Shown here in pieces: positions 19,017 through 26,305 of a stretch of DNA of 64,000 nt; the first letter of the stretch is position 1, and each line of letters starts with the position of its first letter. A program made the translations under genes and the position numbers. The stretch is from DASSUW01 sp963792385 (GTDB lineage Bacteria; Actinomycetota; Thermoleophilia; Solirubrobacterales; Solirubrobacteraceae): contig CAWBVZ010000012.1 in NCBI GenBank assembly GCA_963792385.1, positions 62,001 to 126,000 on the forward strand. Reading direction: 5' to 3'. The notes below the pieces were generated by a model. That model did not search any database, was not told the DNA's origin, and saw nothing but the letters and a program-made list of their open reading frames with translations.

Positions 19017-19815
19017 TGCGCTCGACTCGGCGCTGATCGCGCTCACGGCGTCGGGCTCCGACACGCCGCGGCTGGACGCCGAGGTGCTGCTCGCGGCGGC
19101 GATGGGTGTCGACCGCGGGGCGCTGATCGCCGATCCCGGCCGGGAGCTGGAGCCGACGCAGGCGCGCGCGTTCCAGGACGCGGCGCGGCGGCGAACGCAG
19201 CGCGAGCCGGTGGCGTACATCCTCGGGAGCAAGGGCTTCCGGCGCCTGGATCTCGCGGTCGACGCGCGCGTGCTGATCCCGCGGCCCGAAACCGAGCACG
19301 TGGTCGAGGCGGCGCTCGCGCTGCCCGAGGGCGCGCGGGTGGTGGACGTCGGCACCGGCTCCGGCGCGATCGCGCTGGCGCTCGCCGACGAGCGACCGGA
19401 CCTGCGCGTGACCGCCACCGACACGAGCTCCGATGCGCTGGTCGTCGCACGCGCCAACGCCGCGCGGCTCGGGCTCGACGTCGAGTTCCTGGAGGGAGAT
19501 CTGCTGGCACCGGTCGACGGCCCGATCGACGCGGTCGTCTCGAACCCGCCGTACGTGCGCGACGGTGAGCACCTGGCGCCCGAGATCACGCGGCATGAGC
19601 CGGCCGCGGCGCTGTTCGCCGGCCCGGACGGGCTCGCCGTCTACCGCCGGCTCGCGCCGGCCGCCGCCGAGGCGGGCGCGGCGTTCGCCGCCTTCGAGGT
19701 TGGGGCCGGGCAGGCAGCTGAGGTGGCGGCGCTGCTCCGGGCCGCCGGCTTCGGCGAGGTCGACGTCGTGCCCGACCTCGCCGGGATCGAGCGCGTCGTG
19801 GTCGGCCGGCGATGA
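18988..19815 (+). CDS. prmC: Release factor glutamine methyltransferase
   Basis: SAM-dependent methylase (275 residues) of the GGQ glutamine of RF1 and RF2. A helical N-terminal domain is followed by RREPVAYILG-type sequence (TQREPVAYILGSKGFRRLDLAVDARVLIPRPETE), the SAM site VVDVGTGSGAIALALA and the catalytic NPPY in VVSNPPYVRDGEH. GTG 18988 lies inside the TRAP permease gene; a later start at about the same reading frame cannot be excluded. It overlaps the Sua5-type gene by 4 bases. Confidence 0.95.
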   Translation: MVLARTTVRDALDSALIALTASGSDTPRLDAEVLLAAAMGVDRGALIADPGRELEPTQARAFQDAARRRTQREPVAYILGSKGFRRLDLAVDARVLIPRPETEHVVEAALALPEGARVVDVGTGSGAIALALADERPDLRVTATDTSSDALVVARANAARLGLDVEFLEGDLLAPVDGPIDAVVSNPPYVRDGEHLAPEITRHEPAAALFAGPDGLAVYRRLAPAAAEAGAAFAAFEVGAGQAAEVAALLRAAGFGEVDVVPDLAGIERVVVGRR

Positions 19816-20384
19816 AGGCGGCGTTCGAGGCCTGCATCGCGGGCGGCGGCGTCGCCGTGTTCCCGGCCGACACCGTCTACGGCTTGGCCTGCGACCCCGA
19901 GAACGCCGCCGCCGTCGAGCGGCTCTACGCGCTCAAGGGCCGCGCGCCGGACAAGCCCGCCGCGGTCATGTTCTTCGACCGCGATCGCGCGCTCGCGGCG
20001 CTACCCGAGCTCGGCCCGCGGACCCGAGGGCTGCTCGAGCGGCTCCTGCCAGGCGCCGTGACGCTGCTGCTGCCGAGCGACCGGTTCCCGCTGGCCGGCG
20101 GGGCCGGGACGCTCGGCCTGCGCGTGCCCGACCTGCCCGCGCTGGCCGGCCTCGCGCGCCCGGTGCTGCAGACCTCCGCCAACCTCCCCGGCGGCCCGGA
20201 CCCGCGGCGGATCGAGGACGTGCCGGAGCCGATCCGGCACGGCGCCCAGCTGGTGTTCAGCGCCGGCGAGCTGCCCGGTACGCCGTCGACCGTCGTCGAC
20301 CTGCGCGACTACGAGGACACCGGCGCGTGGAGCATCGTGCGCCTCGGGGCGGTGCCTGAGGCGGTGATACGTTCCATCGCATGA
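19812..20384 (+). CDS. L-threonylcarbamoyladenylate synthase (Sua5/YciO/YrdC family)
   Basis: Enzyme making threonylcarbamoyl-AMP for the t6A modification of ANN-decoding tRNAs. Only the 190-residue YrdC-type domain is present, without the extra Sua5 domain. Motifs: GGGVAVFPADTVYGLACDP, LYALKGRAPDKPAAVMF (KGR/KP binding residues), LLPGAVTLLLP, LGLRVPD and the LQTSANLPGGPDP substrate loop. It sits in the common actinobacterial order prmC - sua5 and overlaps both neighbours by 4 bases. Confidence 0.93.
   Translation: MKAAFEACIAGGGVAVFPADTVYGLACDPENAAAVERLYALKGRAPDKPAAVMFFDRDRALAALPELGPRTRGLLERLLPGAVTLLLPSDRFPLAGGAGTLGLRVPDLPALAGLARPVLQTSANLPGGPDPRRIEDVPEPIRHGAQLVFSAGELPGTPSTVVDLRDYEDTGAWSIVRLGAVPEAVIRSIA
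20368..20373 (+). promoter_or_regulatory. -10-like hexamer TACGTT before glyA
   Basis: TACGTT ends 7 bases before the glyA ATG, inside the end of the Sua5-type gene. It may give an internal leaderless glyA transcript, but glyA is also coupled to the upstream gene by a 4-base overlap. Confidence 0.3.
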
Positions 20385-21670
20385 GCGACCTCCCTTCCGA
20401 CTACTTCGAGCGGCCCCTCGCCGACGTCGACCCCGAGGTCGCCGAGGCCATCCAGTCCGAGCTCCGCCGCCAGCAGGGGACGCTGGAGATGATCGCGTCC
20501 GAGAACTTCGTGCCGCAGGCGATCCTCGAGTGCCAGGGCTCGGTGCTCACGAACAAGTACGCCGAGGGCTACCCCGGCAAGCGCTACTACGGCGGCTGCG
20601 AGTACGTCGACGTGATCGAGCAGCTCGCGATCGACCGCGCGAAGGCGCTGTTCGGGGCCGAGCACGCGAACGTGCAGCCGCACGCCGGCGCCCAGGCCAA
20701 CGCTGCCGTCTACCACGCGCTGCTCACGCCGGGCGACACGATCATGGGCCTCGCGCTGCCGCACGGGGGCCACCTCACGCACGGGATGAAGATCAACGTC
20801 TCCGGCCGGCTGTACGACATCGCACCGTACGAGGTCGACCGCGAGACGAGCCGGATCGACATGGACCAGGTCGAGCGGATCGCGCACGAGCGGCGCCCGA
20901 AGATGATCCTCGCCGGCTGGTCGGCGTACCCGCGGTTCCTGGACTTCGAGCGCTTCCGCGCGATCGCCGACGACGTCGGCGCACTGCTGATGGTCGACAT
21001 GGCGCACTTCGCCGGGCTCGTGGCGGCGGACCTGCATCCGAACCCGGTGCCGATCGCCGACGTGGTGACGACGACCGTGCACAAGACGCTCGGCGGCGCC
21101 CGCGGCGGCGCGATCCTGTGCAAGGAGGAGTACGCCAAGAAGATCAACTCGGCCGTGTTCCCCGGTCAGCAGGGCGGCCCGCTCGAGCACGTGATCGCGG
21201 GCAAGGCGGTGGCGTTCAAGATCGCCGCCTCGGAGCTGTTCCGGGAGCGCCAGCGGCGCACCGTCGCGGGCGCTCAGGCGGTCGCGAGCGAACTGCTCGG
21301 CGCCGGCGCGGGCGTGAGCGTGCTGACGGGAGGCACCGACGTCCACCTCGTGCTCGTCGACCTGCGCGAGTCCGAGCTCGACGGCCAGCAGGCCGAGGAC
21401 CGCCTGCACGACATCGGGATCACCGTCAACCGCAACGCCGTCCCGTTCGACCCGCGGCCGCCGGCCGTCTCGTCGGGCCTGCGCGTGGGCGCTCCCGCGC
21501 TCGCGACCCGCGGGGTCCAGGCGGACGACTTCACGGAGATCGGGCGGATCATGGCGCGGGCGCTGCAGCCGGAGTTCGACGCGGTGCGCGACGAGCTCGC
21601 CGACCGCGTCTCCGCGATCGCGGAGAAGTACCCGTTGTACGCGAACCTGGGTGTGGGCGCGGCGGTCTGA
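20381..21670 (+). CDS. glyA: Serine hydroxymethyltransferase
   Basis: PLP enzyme (429 residues) that converts serine and tetrahydrofolate to glycine and methylene-THF. The PLP lysine is K235 in VVTTTVHKTLGGARGG. ENFVPQAILECQGSVLTNKYAEGYPGKRYYGGCEYVD, HAGAQANAAVYHALL and the C-terminal VTVNRNAVPFDPR-type block (ITVNRNAVPFDPRPPAVSSGLRVGAPALATRG) are all standard. It closes the prmC - sua5 - glyA run and is followed by an unusually structured 220-base gap. Confidence 0.97.
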   Translation: MSDLPSDYFERPLADVDPEVAEAIQSELRRQQGTLEMIASENFVPQAILECQGSVLTNKYAEGYPGKRYYGGCEYVDVIEQLAIDRAKALFGAEHANVQPHAGAQANAAVYHALLTPGDTIMGLALPHGGHLTHGMKINVSGRLYDIAPYEVDRETSRIDMDQVERIAHERRPKMILAGWSAYPRFLDFERFRAIADDVGALLMVDMAHFAGLVAADLHPNPVPIADVVTTTVHKTLGGARGGAILCKEEYAKKINSAVFPGQQGGPLEHVIAGKAVAFKIAASELFRERQRRTVAGAQAVASELLGAGAGVSVLTGGTDVHLVLVDLRESELDGQQAEDRLHDIGITVNRNAVPFDPRPPAVSSGLRVGAPALATRGVQADDFTEIGRIMARALQPEFDAVRDELADRVSAIAEKYPLYANLGVGAAV

Positions 21671-21688
21671 GCCGCGGCCCGGCTGCCG

Positions 21689-21882
21689 CCGGCGAACGTC
21701 AACGGCAACTGCGCTGGGTAAGGAAGCTGGGGGATCGGCCGCGGCGCGGGGTCGTTAGCTGTCGCTATACGACAGCTATCAACCCCAACGGTGCCGTGGG
21801 GTTGATAAGTCGCGCATACCGCGACTAGACAACCCCGCGGAGCCTCCCCGCTGCCCTACCCAGCGGGGTTGACGTTCACCGG
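21689..21882. repeat. Nested palindromic element between convergent glyA and kinase genes
   Basis: About 195 bases almost entirely made of inverted repeats. The outer arms CCGGCGAACGTCAAC (21689-21703) and GTTGACGTTCACCGG (21868-21882) match at 14 of 15 positions. A second shell pairs 21711-21732 with 21847-21866 with few mismatches. Three adjoining hairpins fill the centre: TAGCTGTCG/CGACAGCTA (21756-21778), TATCAACCCCA/TGGGGTTGATA (21777-21807) and AGTCGCG/CGCGACT (21808-21826). The right arm alone folds as CCCCGCTG/CAGCGGGG (21847-21868). The heptamer CAACCCC or its complement occurs four times. It could be a bidirectional terminator, a mobile palindromic repeat or a structured RNA. Confidence 0.75.
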
Positions 21883-21890
21883 CGCACCAC

Positions 21891-22823
21891 CTACCGCCGC
21901 CGCCACCCGCGACGCCCGAGCACCATCCGCCGCGGCAGCTCAGCCACCAGCGGCTCCAGCCCGCCCGCCAACTCCGCCGCGCTCGGCCGGTCGCCGGCCT
22001 CGCGTGCGAGACCGGCGCGCAGCAGCTCCGCGAGCCGCCGCGGCACCCGCCGTGGCAGCGGCTCGGGGTCGTGCACGAGCTGCGGGAAGTCGCTGCCGCG
22101 GCGCGGGAACGGGCGGCTGCCGCCGACCGCATGATGCAGCGTCGCGGCGAGCCCGAAGACGTCGGCCGGTGGGCCGATCGGGCCGCGCCCCGGGTCGCAC
22201 TGCTCCGGCGCCATGTAGGCGTCGGTCCCGATCGCCGTGCGCAGCCGCCGCGCCGCCTCGACCGAACGCGCGACGCTGAGGTCGATCAGCCGCGGCGGCG
22301 CGCCCATGACGATGTTCTCCGGCTTGACGTCGAGGTGGACGATCCCCTCACCGGCCAGGTAGTGCAGCGCCGATGCCGTGTGGAGGCCGAGCGGCAGCGC
22401 CTGCTCCGGCGCCAGGGCGCCGTCGCGATCGATCAGCTCGCGCAGCGTCGGGCCTTCGAGATGCTCGGTCACGAGGTGGGGGAACTTCCCGTCCGTTACC
22501 GCGTCGAACCCGCGTACGATCACGGGATGCGCGAGGCGTGCGAGTGCCTCGGCCTCGCGGCCGAGGTCGCGCAGGGCGGCGAGGTCGGTCGCCTGATCGG
22601 GTCGCAGCACCTTTGCGACGAGCACCGCGAGCCGGTGGTCGTCCCAGACGAGGAAGACCTCGTACCGGCGGCCGCCGCCGAGTTGCCGCAGCACCGTGCG
22701 GCCGGGAGCGATCGCGTCGCCCTCGACCAGTCCCCACGTCGGCCGCACCCGGCCCTCGCGCTCCCACGGTGGTGGCTCGGCGACCGTGGAGAGCCCTCCG
22801 GGCGCTGTCGCGGTGTCCGTCAC
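21891..22823 (-). CDS. Ser/Thr protein kinase, soluble, with atypical activation-loop motif
   Basis: Hanks-type kinase domain (~310 residues) with no transmembrane segment or sensor. The GTG at 22823 overlaps the upstream stop (GTGA); a start six codons earlier is possible. Numbering from the GTG: ATP-binding lysine K71 (LVAKVLRP), catalytic loop H163-L-D165-V-K167-PEN170, metal-binding D181. The usual DFG is DLS, so the glycine is lost, and the P-loop (LRQLGGGRRYEVFLVW) is divergent. GTDAYMAPEQ, DVFGLAATLHHAVGG and a C-terminal RPSAAEL block are standard. Catalytic residues are kept, so activity is plausible. It is the second gene of a two-gene unit with the membrane protein at 22820-23134. 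Confidence 0.88.
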   Translation of the reverse strand: MTDTATAPGGLSTVAEPPPWEREGRVRPTWGLVEGDAIAPGRTVLRQLGGGRRYEVFLVWDDHRLAVLVAKVLRPDQATDLAALRDLGREAEALARLAHPVIVRGFDAVTDGKFPHLVTEHLEGPTLRELIDRDGALAPEQALPLGLHTASALHYLAGEGIVHLDVKPENIVMGAPPRLIDLSVARSVEAARRLRTAIGTDAYMAPEQCDPGRGPIGPPADVFGLAATLHHAVGGSRPFPRRGSDFPQLVHDPEPLPRRVPRRLAELLRAGLAREAGDRPSAAELAGGLEPLVAELPRRMVLGRRGWRRR

Positions 22824-23134
22824 GCGTTCGTCGCCGCCCACGTGTCGCCACCGCCGGCGGGCGGCCCGTCGCCGCCGTCACCGTCGTCGTCGTCGGCCTC
22901 GGGGCCGGGCACCGCGCCCTTGCCGGCGGCCGTCGCGGCGGGCTGGTCGGCCGGTGGCCGGCCCGACGAGGCCGACGCCCACGCGGCCGGGGCGGCGAGC
23001 GCGAGCACGATCGCCGCGGCGATCGCGCCGAGCGCGCGCGGCGCCGAACGCTGCGGCGCGAAGGTCGCGGGATCGTCGGACAGCGCCAGGTAGGCGCGGG
23101 CCAGACGTCGGTGGGCGGAGGTCGGCGCTTCCAT
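22820..23134 (-). CDS. Small single-pass membrane protein upstream of the kinase
   Basis: Protein of 104 residues, no family recognised. Residues ~1-30 are polar and probably cytoplasmic (SAHRRLARAYLALSDD), ~33-52 form one hydrophobic helix (ALGAIAAAIVLALAAPAAW), and the rest is an Asp/Gly/Pro-rich, probably extracytoplasmic tail ending near an acidic DDDDGDGGDG run. It shares a GTGA overlap with the kinase gene, so the two are likely made together. It might recruit or be phosphorylated by the kinase, which itself lacks a membrane anchor; this is inference. Confidence 0.6.
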   Translation of the reverse strand: MEAPTSAHRRLARAYLALSDDPATFAPQRSAPRALGAIAAAIVLALAAPAAWASASSGRPPADQPAATAAGKGAVPGPEADDDDGDGGDGPPAGGGDTWAATNA

Positions 23135-23246
23135 CGTCAGCGGCCCGTCGTGTGCATTCCCCGCGCGCCACGGGCCTCAAACAGACCATTCGCCGCCGGT
23201 TCTCCGGACCCTGCGCGCCGCCCACCCTGCGATCCTCTGCTGCCGA

Positions 23247-24407
23247 ATGGAGCGCGAAGCCCTCTACGCGTGCCTCGTCGCGTTCGCGGCGGCCGCTCTG
23301 CTGACGCCGGTGGCGGCCCGGCTCGCCCGCCGACTCGGCGCCGTCGACGGTCTCAAGGCGCGCGGGCTCGCAAGCGAGGCGACCCCGCTGCTCGGCGGCC
23401 TCGCGATCTTCGCGGGCGTACTGATCGCCGCGCTGCTCTTCATGCCCGACAACGAGCGCACGCGCGGCATCCTCGTGGCGGCGGCGCTGATCACGCTCGT
23501 CGGCGCGTGGGACGACGTGCGCGACCTCCCGCCCGGCGCCAAGCTCGCCGGGCAGGTGCTGGCGGCGCTGATCCTCGTCGACGCCAATGTCGTCGTCCGC
23601 AACATCACGTTCCCGTTCCTCGGGCCGCTCGACTTCGGTGACCTGGGCGGGCCCCTCACCGTGCTCGGTCTCGTCGCGGTGATGAACGTCGTGAACTTCT
23701 CCGACGGGGTCGACGGCCTGGCGGCCGGGGTGTGCGCGATCTCCGCGGTCGCGTTCTCCGTGATCGCGTTCGACCTCGGGCGCGATGCCGCCGGCGTGCT
23801 GGCCGCGCTCACCGCGGGCGCGGCGCTCGGGTTCCTCGTCCACAACTTCCACCCCGCGTCGGTCTTCATGGGCGACTGCGGCTCGAACCTGCTCGGCCTG
23901 CTCTTAGGGGCCGTGATGATCGAGGGCTCGCTCAAGACCAACGCCCTGGTCGCGCTCGTCGTCCCGCTGGTCGTGCTCGCCGTGCCGTTCCTGGACACCG
24001 GGTTCGTGGTGGCCAAGCGGATCAAGTACCGCCGGCCGGTGTACCGCGGCGACTCCAATCACTTCCACCACCGCATGCACCGGATGGGGTTCTCGCAGCG
24101 TAGGACCGTCCTCTATCTGTACGCATGGACGATCACGATGGCCGGGCTCGCGGTCGCGCTGCGCTTCATCCCGTACTCCGACAATCGCGGTCACCTCGAT
24201 CCCGGCTGGACGGCGGCGCTGGCCGCCTGCTTCCTGATCGCGCTGGCCGCCAGCGCGTACCTCGTCTACGTGCTGGAGATCCTCAAGCTGCGCCGCCTGC
24301 GCGCGTGGCAACTGCGTCGCACGGACCCGGACACGAGCGAGCACGACATCGACCAAGAGGTCCAGCGCGAGCTCGAGACCGGCGAGTTCTCTGCTCTCGG
24401 TCGCTGA
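23247..24407 (+). CDS. Undecaprenyl-phosphate GlcNAc-1-phosphate transferase-like (WecA/MraY family)
   Basis: Polytopic membrane transferase (386 residues, ~10-11 helices) that links a UDP-activated N-acetyl sugar phosphate to undecaprenyl phosphate, starting a cell-wall glycopolymer. Motifs: TPLLGGLAIF, GAWDDVRDLPP (the DD of motif II), NVVNFSDGVDGLAAG, HPASVFMGDCGSNLLG and the histidine motif SNHFHHRMHRMGFSQRR. The serine usual in FMGDSGS is a cysteine here. In mycobacteria the equivalent gene (rfe/wecA) directly precedes atpI; here 14.8 kb intervene. Downstream LCP and UDP-glucose dehydrogenase genes would fit the same polymer pathway. Confidence 0.92.
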   Translation: MEREALYACLVAFAAAALLTPVAARLARRLGAVDGLKARGLASEATPLLGGLAIFAGVLIAALLFMPDNERTRGILVAAALITLVGAWDDVRDLPPGAKLAGQVLAALILVDANVVVRNITFPFLGPLDFGDLGGPLTVLGLVAVMNVVNFSDGVDGLAAGVCAISAVAFSVIAFDLGRDAAGVLAALTAGAALGFLVHNFHPASVFMGDCGSNLLGLLLGAVMIEGSLKTNALVALVVPLVVLAVPFLDTGFVVAKRIKYRRPVYRGDSNHFHHRMHRMGFSQRRTVLYLYAWTITMAGLAVALRFIPYSDNRGHLDPGWTAALAACFLIALAASAYLVYVLEILKLRRLRAWQLRRTDPDTSEHDIDQEVQRELETGEFSALGR

Positions 24408-24438
24408 TCGGGTTCGAATCTCGTACGGCTAACCGCAC

Positions 24439-24467
24439 TTGCGCGACCACTGGGACGAGCGTATCTT
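24439..24467 (+). promoter_or_regulatory. Sigma-70-type promoter for the structured leader
   Basis: TTGCGC (24439-24444) and TATCTT (24462-24467) are spaced by 17 bases. A transcript would begin near 24474 and run about 245 bases before the next plausible gene (24718). Confidence 0.55.
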
Positions 24468-24473
24468 GCTCTG

Positions 24474-24717
24474 ACCGATCGACCACCGCGCACAGCGCAG
24501 AGGAGGTGAGCAGGACTTGATGCAGACCACGCCCCGCATGTTCATTTGGCACAACGCCATGGACGCCGGCGTGCTCCGGCGTCCTTTCCTGCTCGCGCGG
24601 TAGATCTTCTTCTCGGTCGCGGGCAGTGCAGTAGCCGCCCGTGACCGTCCCATAGGTACTGCCTTCCGTACGGCACGGGCGGCCCCTCGTTCATTTCACA
24701 ACCTGGGAGCCACCCAC
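24474..24717 (+). other. Structured untranslated leader with two strong hairpins
   Basis: This gene-free stretch holds a GGACGCCGG/CCGGCGTCC hairpin (24561-24584, perfect 9-base stem, followed by TTTCCT) and a second, larger one pairing GCCGCCCGTGACCGT (24634-24648) with ACGGCACGGGCGGC (24670-24683) with a single bulge. An AGGAGG at 24501-24506 precedes a short ORF. The layout (promoter, short ORF, terminator-like hairpin, second hairpin, gene) resembles an attenuation leader. No known riboswitch core was recognised. Confidence 0.5.
24520..24603 (+). CDS. Possible leader peptide, 27 residues
   Basis: An ATG at 24520 follows AGGAGG (24501-24506) and a closer CAGGAC, and opens a 27-codon frame ending in TAG. 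The peptide (starting MQTTPRMFIWHNAMDAG) has no family. Its last third overlaps the first leader hairpin, so ribosome position could affect folding. Spacing to the AGGAGG is long (13 bases), so translation is uncertain. Confidence 0.25.
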   Translation: MQTTPRMFIWHNAMDAGVLRRPFLLAR

Positions 24718-24903
24718 ATGCATTCCCTGAACCACCCGGTCTACGCCAGCTCCGTTGTCGCAGAGCGCGCCGAGACCGCCAAGCGCGTCGCCAGACACGC
24801 GCGCCTGCAACACCCCCCGCCGGTCCGATCTCGCGCGGCCTACGCGGCCGGGCGCGTCGCGCGCCGGCTGGACACCGCGGCGGCCCGTCGGGCCGTCGCC
24901 TGA
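24718..24903 (+). CDS. Small basic protein, unknown function
   Basis: Protein of 61 residues with a CTGGGAG ribosome site 8 bases upstream of ATG 24718. It begins MHSLNHPVYASSVVAERAE and becomes strongly Arg/Ala-rich, likely helical and positively charged. No family or membrane segment is recognised. It follows the structured leader and is closed by a strong hairpin at 24948-24975, so it looks like a monocistronic unit whose expression the leader may control. Confidence 0.5.
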   Translation: MHSLNHPVYASSVVAERAETAKRVARHARLQHPPPVRSRAAYAAGRVARRLDTAAARRAVA

Positions 24904-24947
24904 GCGGCGGCACGTTCCCCTTCGTGTCCGACGCCCATTCATGCAGT

Positions 24948-24975
24948 GCCCCCGGCCGAGCTCAAGGCCGGGGGC
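24948..24975 (+). terminator. Strong GC hairpin after the 61-residue gene
   Basis: GCCCCCGGCC and GGCCGGGGGC pair perfectly around an 8-base loop, 45 bases after the stop at 24903. It separates that gene from the cupin gene and argues against cupin starts upstream of it (such as the in-frame GTG 24924). Confidence 0.65.
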
Positions 24976-25010
24976 GCCGCGTGCGCGTGTTCTACCCTGT
25001 CCGCCGCCTC

Positions 25011-25376
25011 GTGCAGACAGTGCGTCTTGAACAACTCGAGCCGTTCGTCACCGCTGACGGTTCAACCATCCGCGAGCTCGCCGGCGTGCCCTCGGGCAAC
25101 GCCGTGAACCAGTCCCTGGCAGAGGCCACCGTGCCGCCGGGGGGCGAGACAGTGGAGCACTTCCATCGCGAAGCCGAGGAGATCTACCACTTCACGGCCG
25201 GGGCCGGTCGGATGCGCCTGGGTTCTCAGGAAGCACCGATCCGAGCGGGCGACACGGTTGTTATCGCTCCAGGAGTACCGCACAAGCTGTGGAACACCGG
25301 AGACGATCCGCTCGTCCTGTTGTGCTGCTGCGCGCCGCCGTACTCGCACGACGACACCGTCCTCCTGGAAGGTTGA
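25011..25376 (+). CDS. Cupin-fold metal-binding protein
   Basis: Single-domain cupin. The start is set at GTG 25011 because the hairpin at 24948-24975 lies upstream and homologous cupins begin near this MQTVRLEQLEPF sequence; a TACCCT -10-like box sits at 24993-24998. The metal site follows cupin motif 1 (VEHFHREAEEIYHFTAGAGRMRLG: H, H, E, then H) and motif 2 (GDTVVIAPGVPHKLWNTG). Near the C-terminus there is a C-C-C cluster (LLCCCAPP). It may be a sugar-handling or dioxygenase-like cupin; the reaction is unknown. The glycosidase-like gene starts 2 bases after its stop. Confidence 0.85.
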   Translation: MQTVRLEQLEPFVTADGSTIRELAGVPSGNAVNQSLAEATVPPGGETVEHFHREAEEIYHFTAGAGRMRLGSQEAPIRAGDTVVIAPGVPHKLWNTGDDPLVLLCCCAPPYSHDDTVLLEG

Positions 25377-25378
25377 AC

Positions 25379-26305
25379 ATGCGCAAACATCACCTCGTCG
25401 CGACGCTCGTCGCGGCCATCGCCCTCGTCCTGCCCGCCACGGCTGCCGCGGCTCCACAGGTCGGCCTGTCCGAGCAGGACACGGCGATGTTCACGAACAA
25501 GCTCTTCAAGTCGCTGAAGGTGAAGCATGCTCGCGTGGTCGTGGGCTGGGACGTGCTGAAGAACCCTTCGGAGAAGGCCTACCTCGACTCGTGGCTCGCG
25601 GGCGCGAAGACCGCAAAGGTGCGCCCGCTGGTCTCGTTCAACGCCTCGCGCATCCCGGGTCAGGAGGCGAAGCTGCCCAGCGTCAAGGCGTTCCGCACGC
25701 AGGTGAAGGCGTTCCGCAAGGCGTATCCCAAGGTCAAGGACTTCGTGACCTGGAACGAGGGCAACCACATCTCCCAGCCCACGTTCAAGAAGCCCGCCCG
25801 CGCGGCGCAGTACTTCGACGTCCTCGCCGCCGCGTGCCGCGGCTGCCGGATCGCCGCGGCCGACGTGCTCGACGACAAGAACAACCTCGAGCCGTGGCTG
25901 CGCAAGTTCCGGCGCACGGCCAAGCACAAGCCCAAGATCTGGGGCCTGCACAACTACGTTGATGCGAACGCCTTCAAGAGCGCCGGCACCAAGCGGATGC
26001 TGCGCGCGGTCAAGGGCAAGATCTGGTTCACCGAGACCGGCGGCCTGGTGAAGCGCTACCAGCGCAAGCGGCCGGGAATCCGCGCCCGCTGGGTGCGGCA
26101 CTCGCTCAAGCACGCCGGCAAGGCGACGGCGTACGTGTTCAAGCTCGCCAAGCTCAGCAGCCGGGTCGACATGGTTTTCTTCTACCACTTCATGCCGTCG
26201 CCCCGGAAGGGCGCCACGTGGGACTCCGCGCTGATTGACTCGAAGGGCCGCGCGCGCCCGTCGTACCGCGTCGTCAAGTCGTACCAGAAGAAGCACCGCC
26301 GCTGA
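25379..26305 (+). CDS. Secreted glycoside hydrolase-like protein (clan GH-A type fold)
   Basis: Exported protein of 308 residues with a signal peptide to ~25. Two acids sit where clan GH-A enzymes have theirs: N126-E127 in FVTWNEGNH (proton donor after an Asn at the end of strand 4) and E219 in IWFTETGG (nucleophile, strand 7), with H191 in GLHNY between. The chain is Lys/Arg-rich, especially at the C-terminus (KSYQKKHRR), perhaps for wall binding. No specific GH family was recognised, so the carbohydrate is unknown. Its stop overlaps the next ATG by one base. Confidence 0.7.
   Translation: MRKHHLVATLVAAIALVLPATAAAAPQVGLSEQDTAMFTNKLFKSLKVKHARVVVGWDVLKNPSEKAYLDSWLAGAKTAKVRPLVSFNASRIPGQEAKLPSVKAFRTQVKAFRKAYPKVKDFVTWNEGNHISQPTFKKPARAAQYFDVLAAACRGCRIAAADVLDDKNNLEPWLRKFRRTAKHKPKIWGLHNYVDANAFKSAGTKRMLRAVKGKIWFTETGGLVKRYQRKRPGIRARWVRHSLKHAGKATAYVFKLAKLSSRVDMVFFYHFMPSPRKGATWDSALIDSKGRARPSYRVVKSYQKKHRR

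Noticed and set aside
22878..23852. Minus-strand frame of 324 codons across the kinase-WecA interval
   Set aside because: Glu/Arg-rich shadow antisense to the WecA-type gene; no motif and no ribosome site.
24405..24425. GGTTCGAAT-like T-arm sequence just after the WecA-type gene, suggesting a tRNA
   Set aside because: The flanking bases do not form a proper T-stem, no acceptor or anticodon arms can be drawn, and the upstream bases are the conserved end of the WecA-type coding region.
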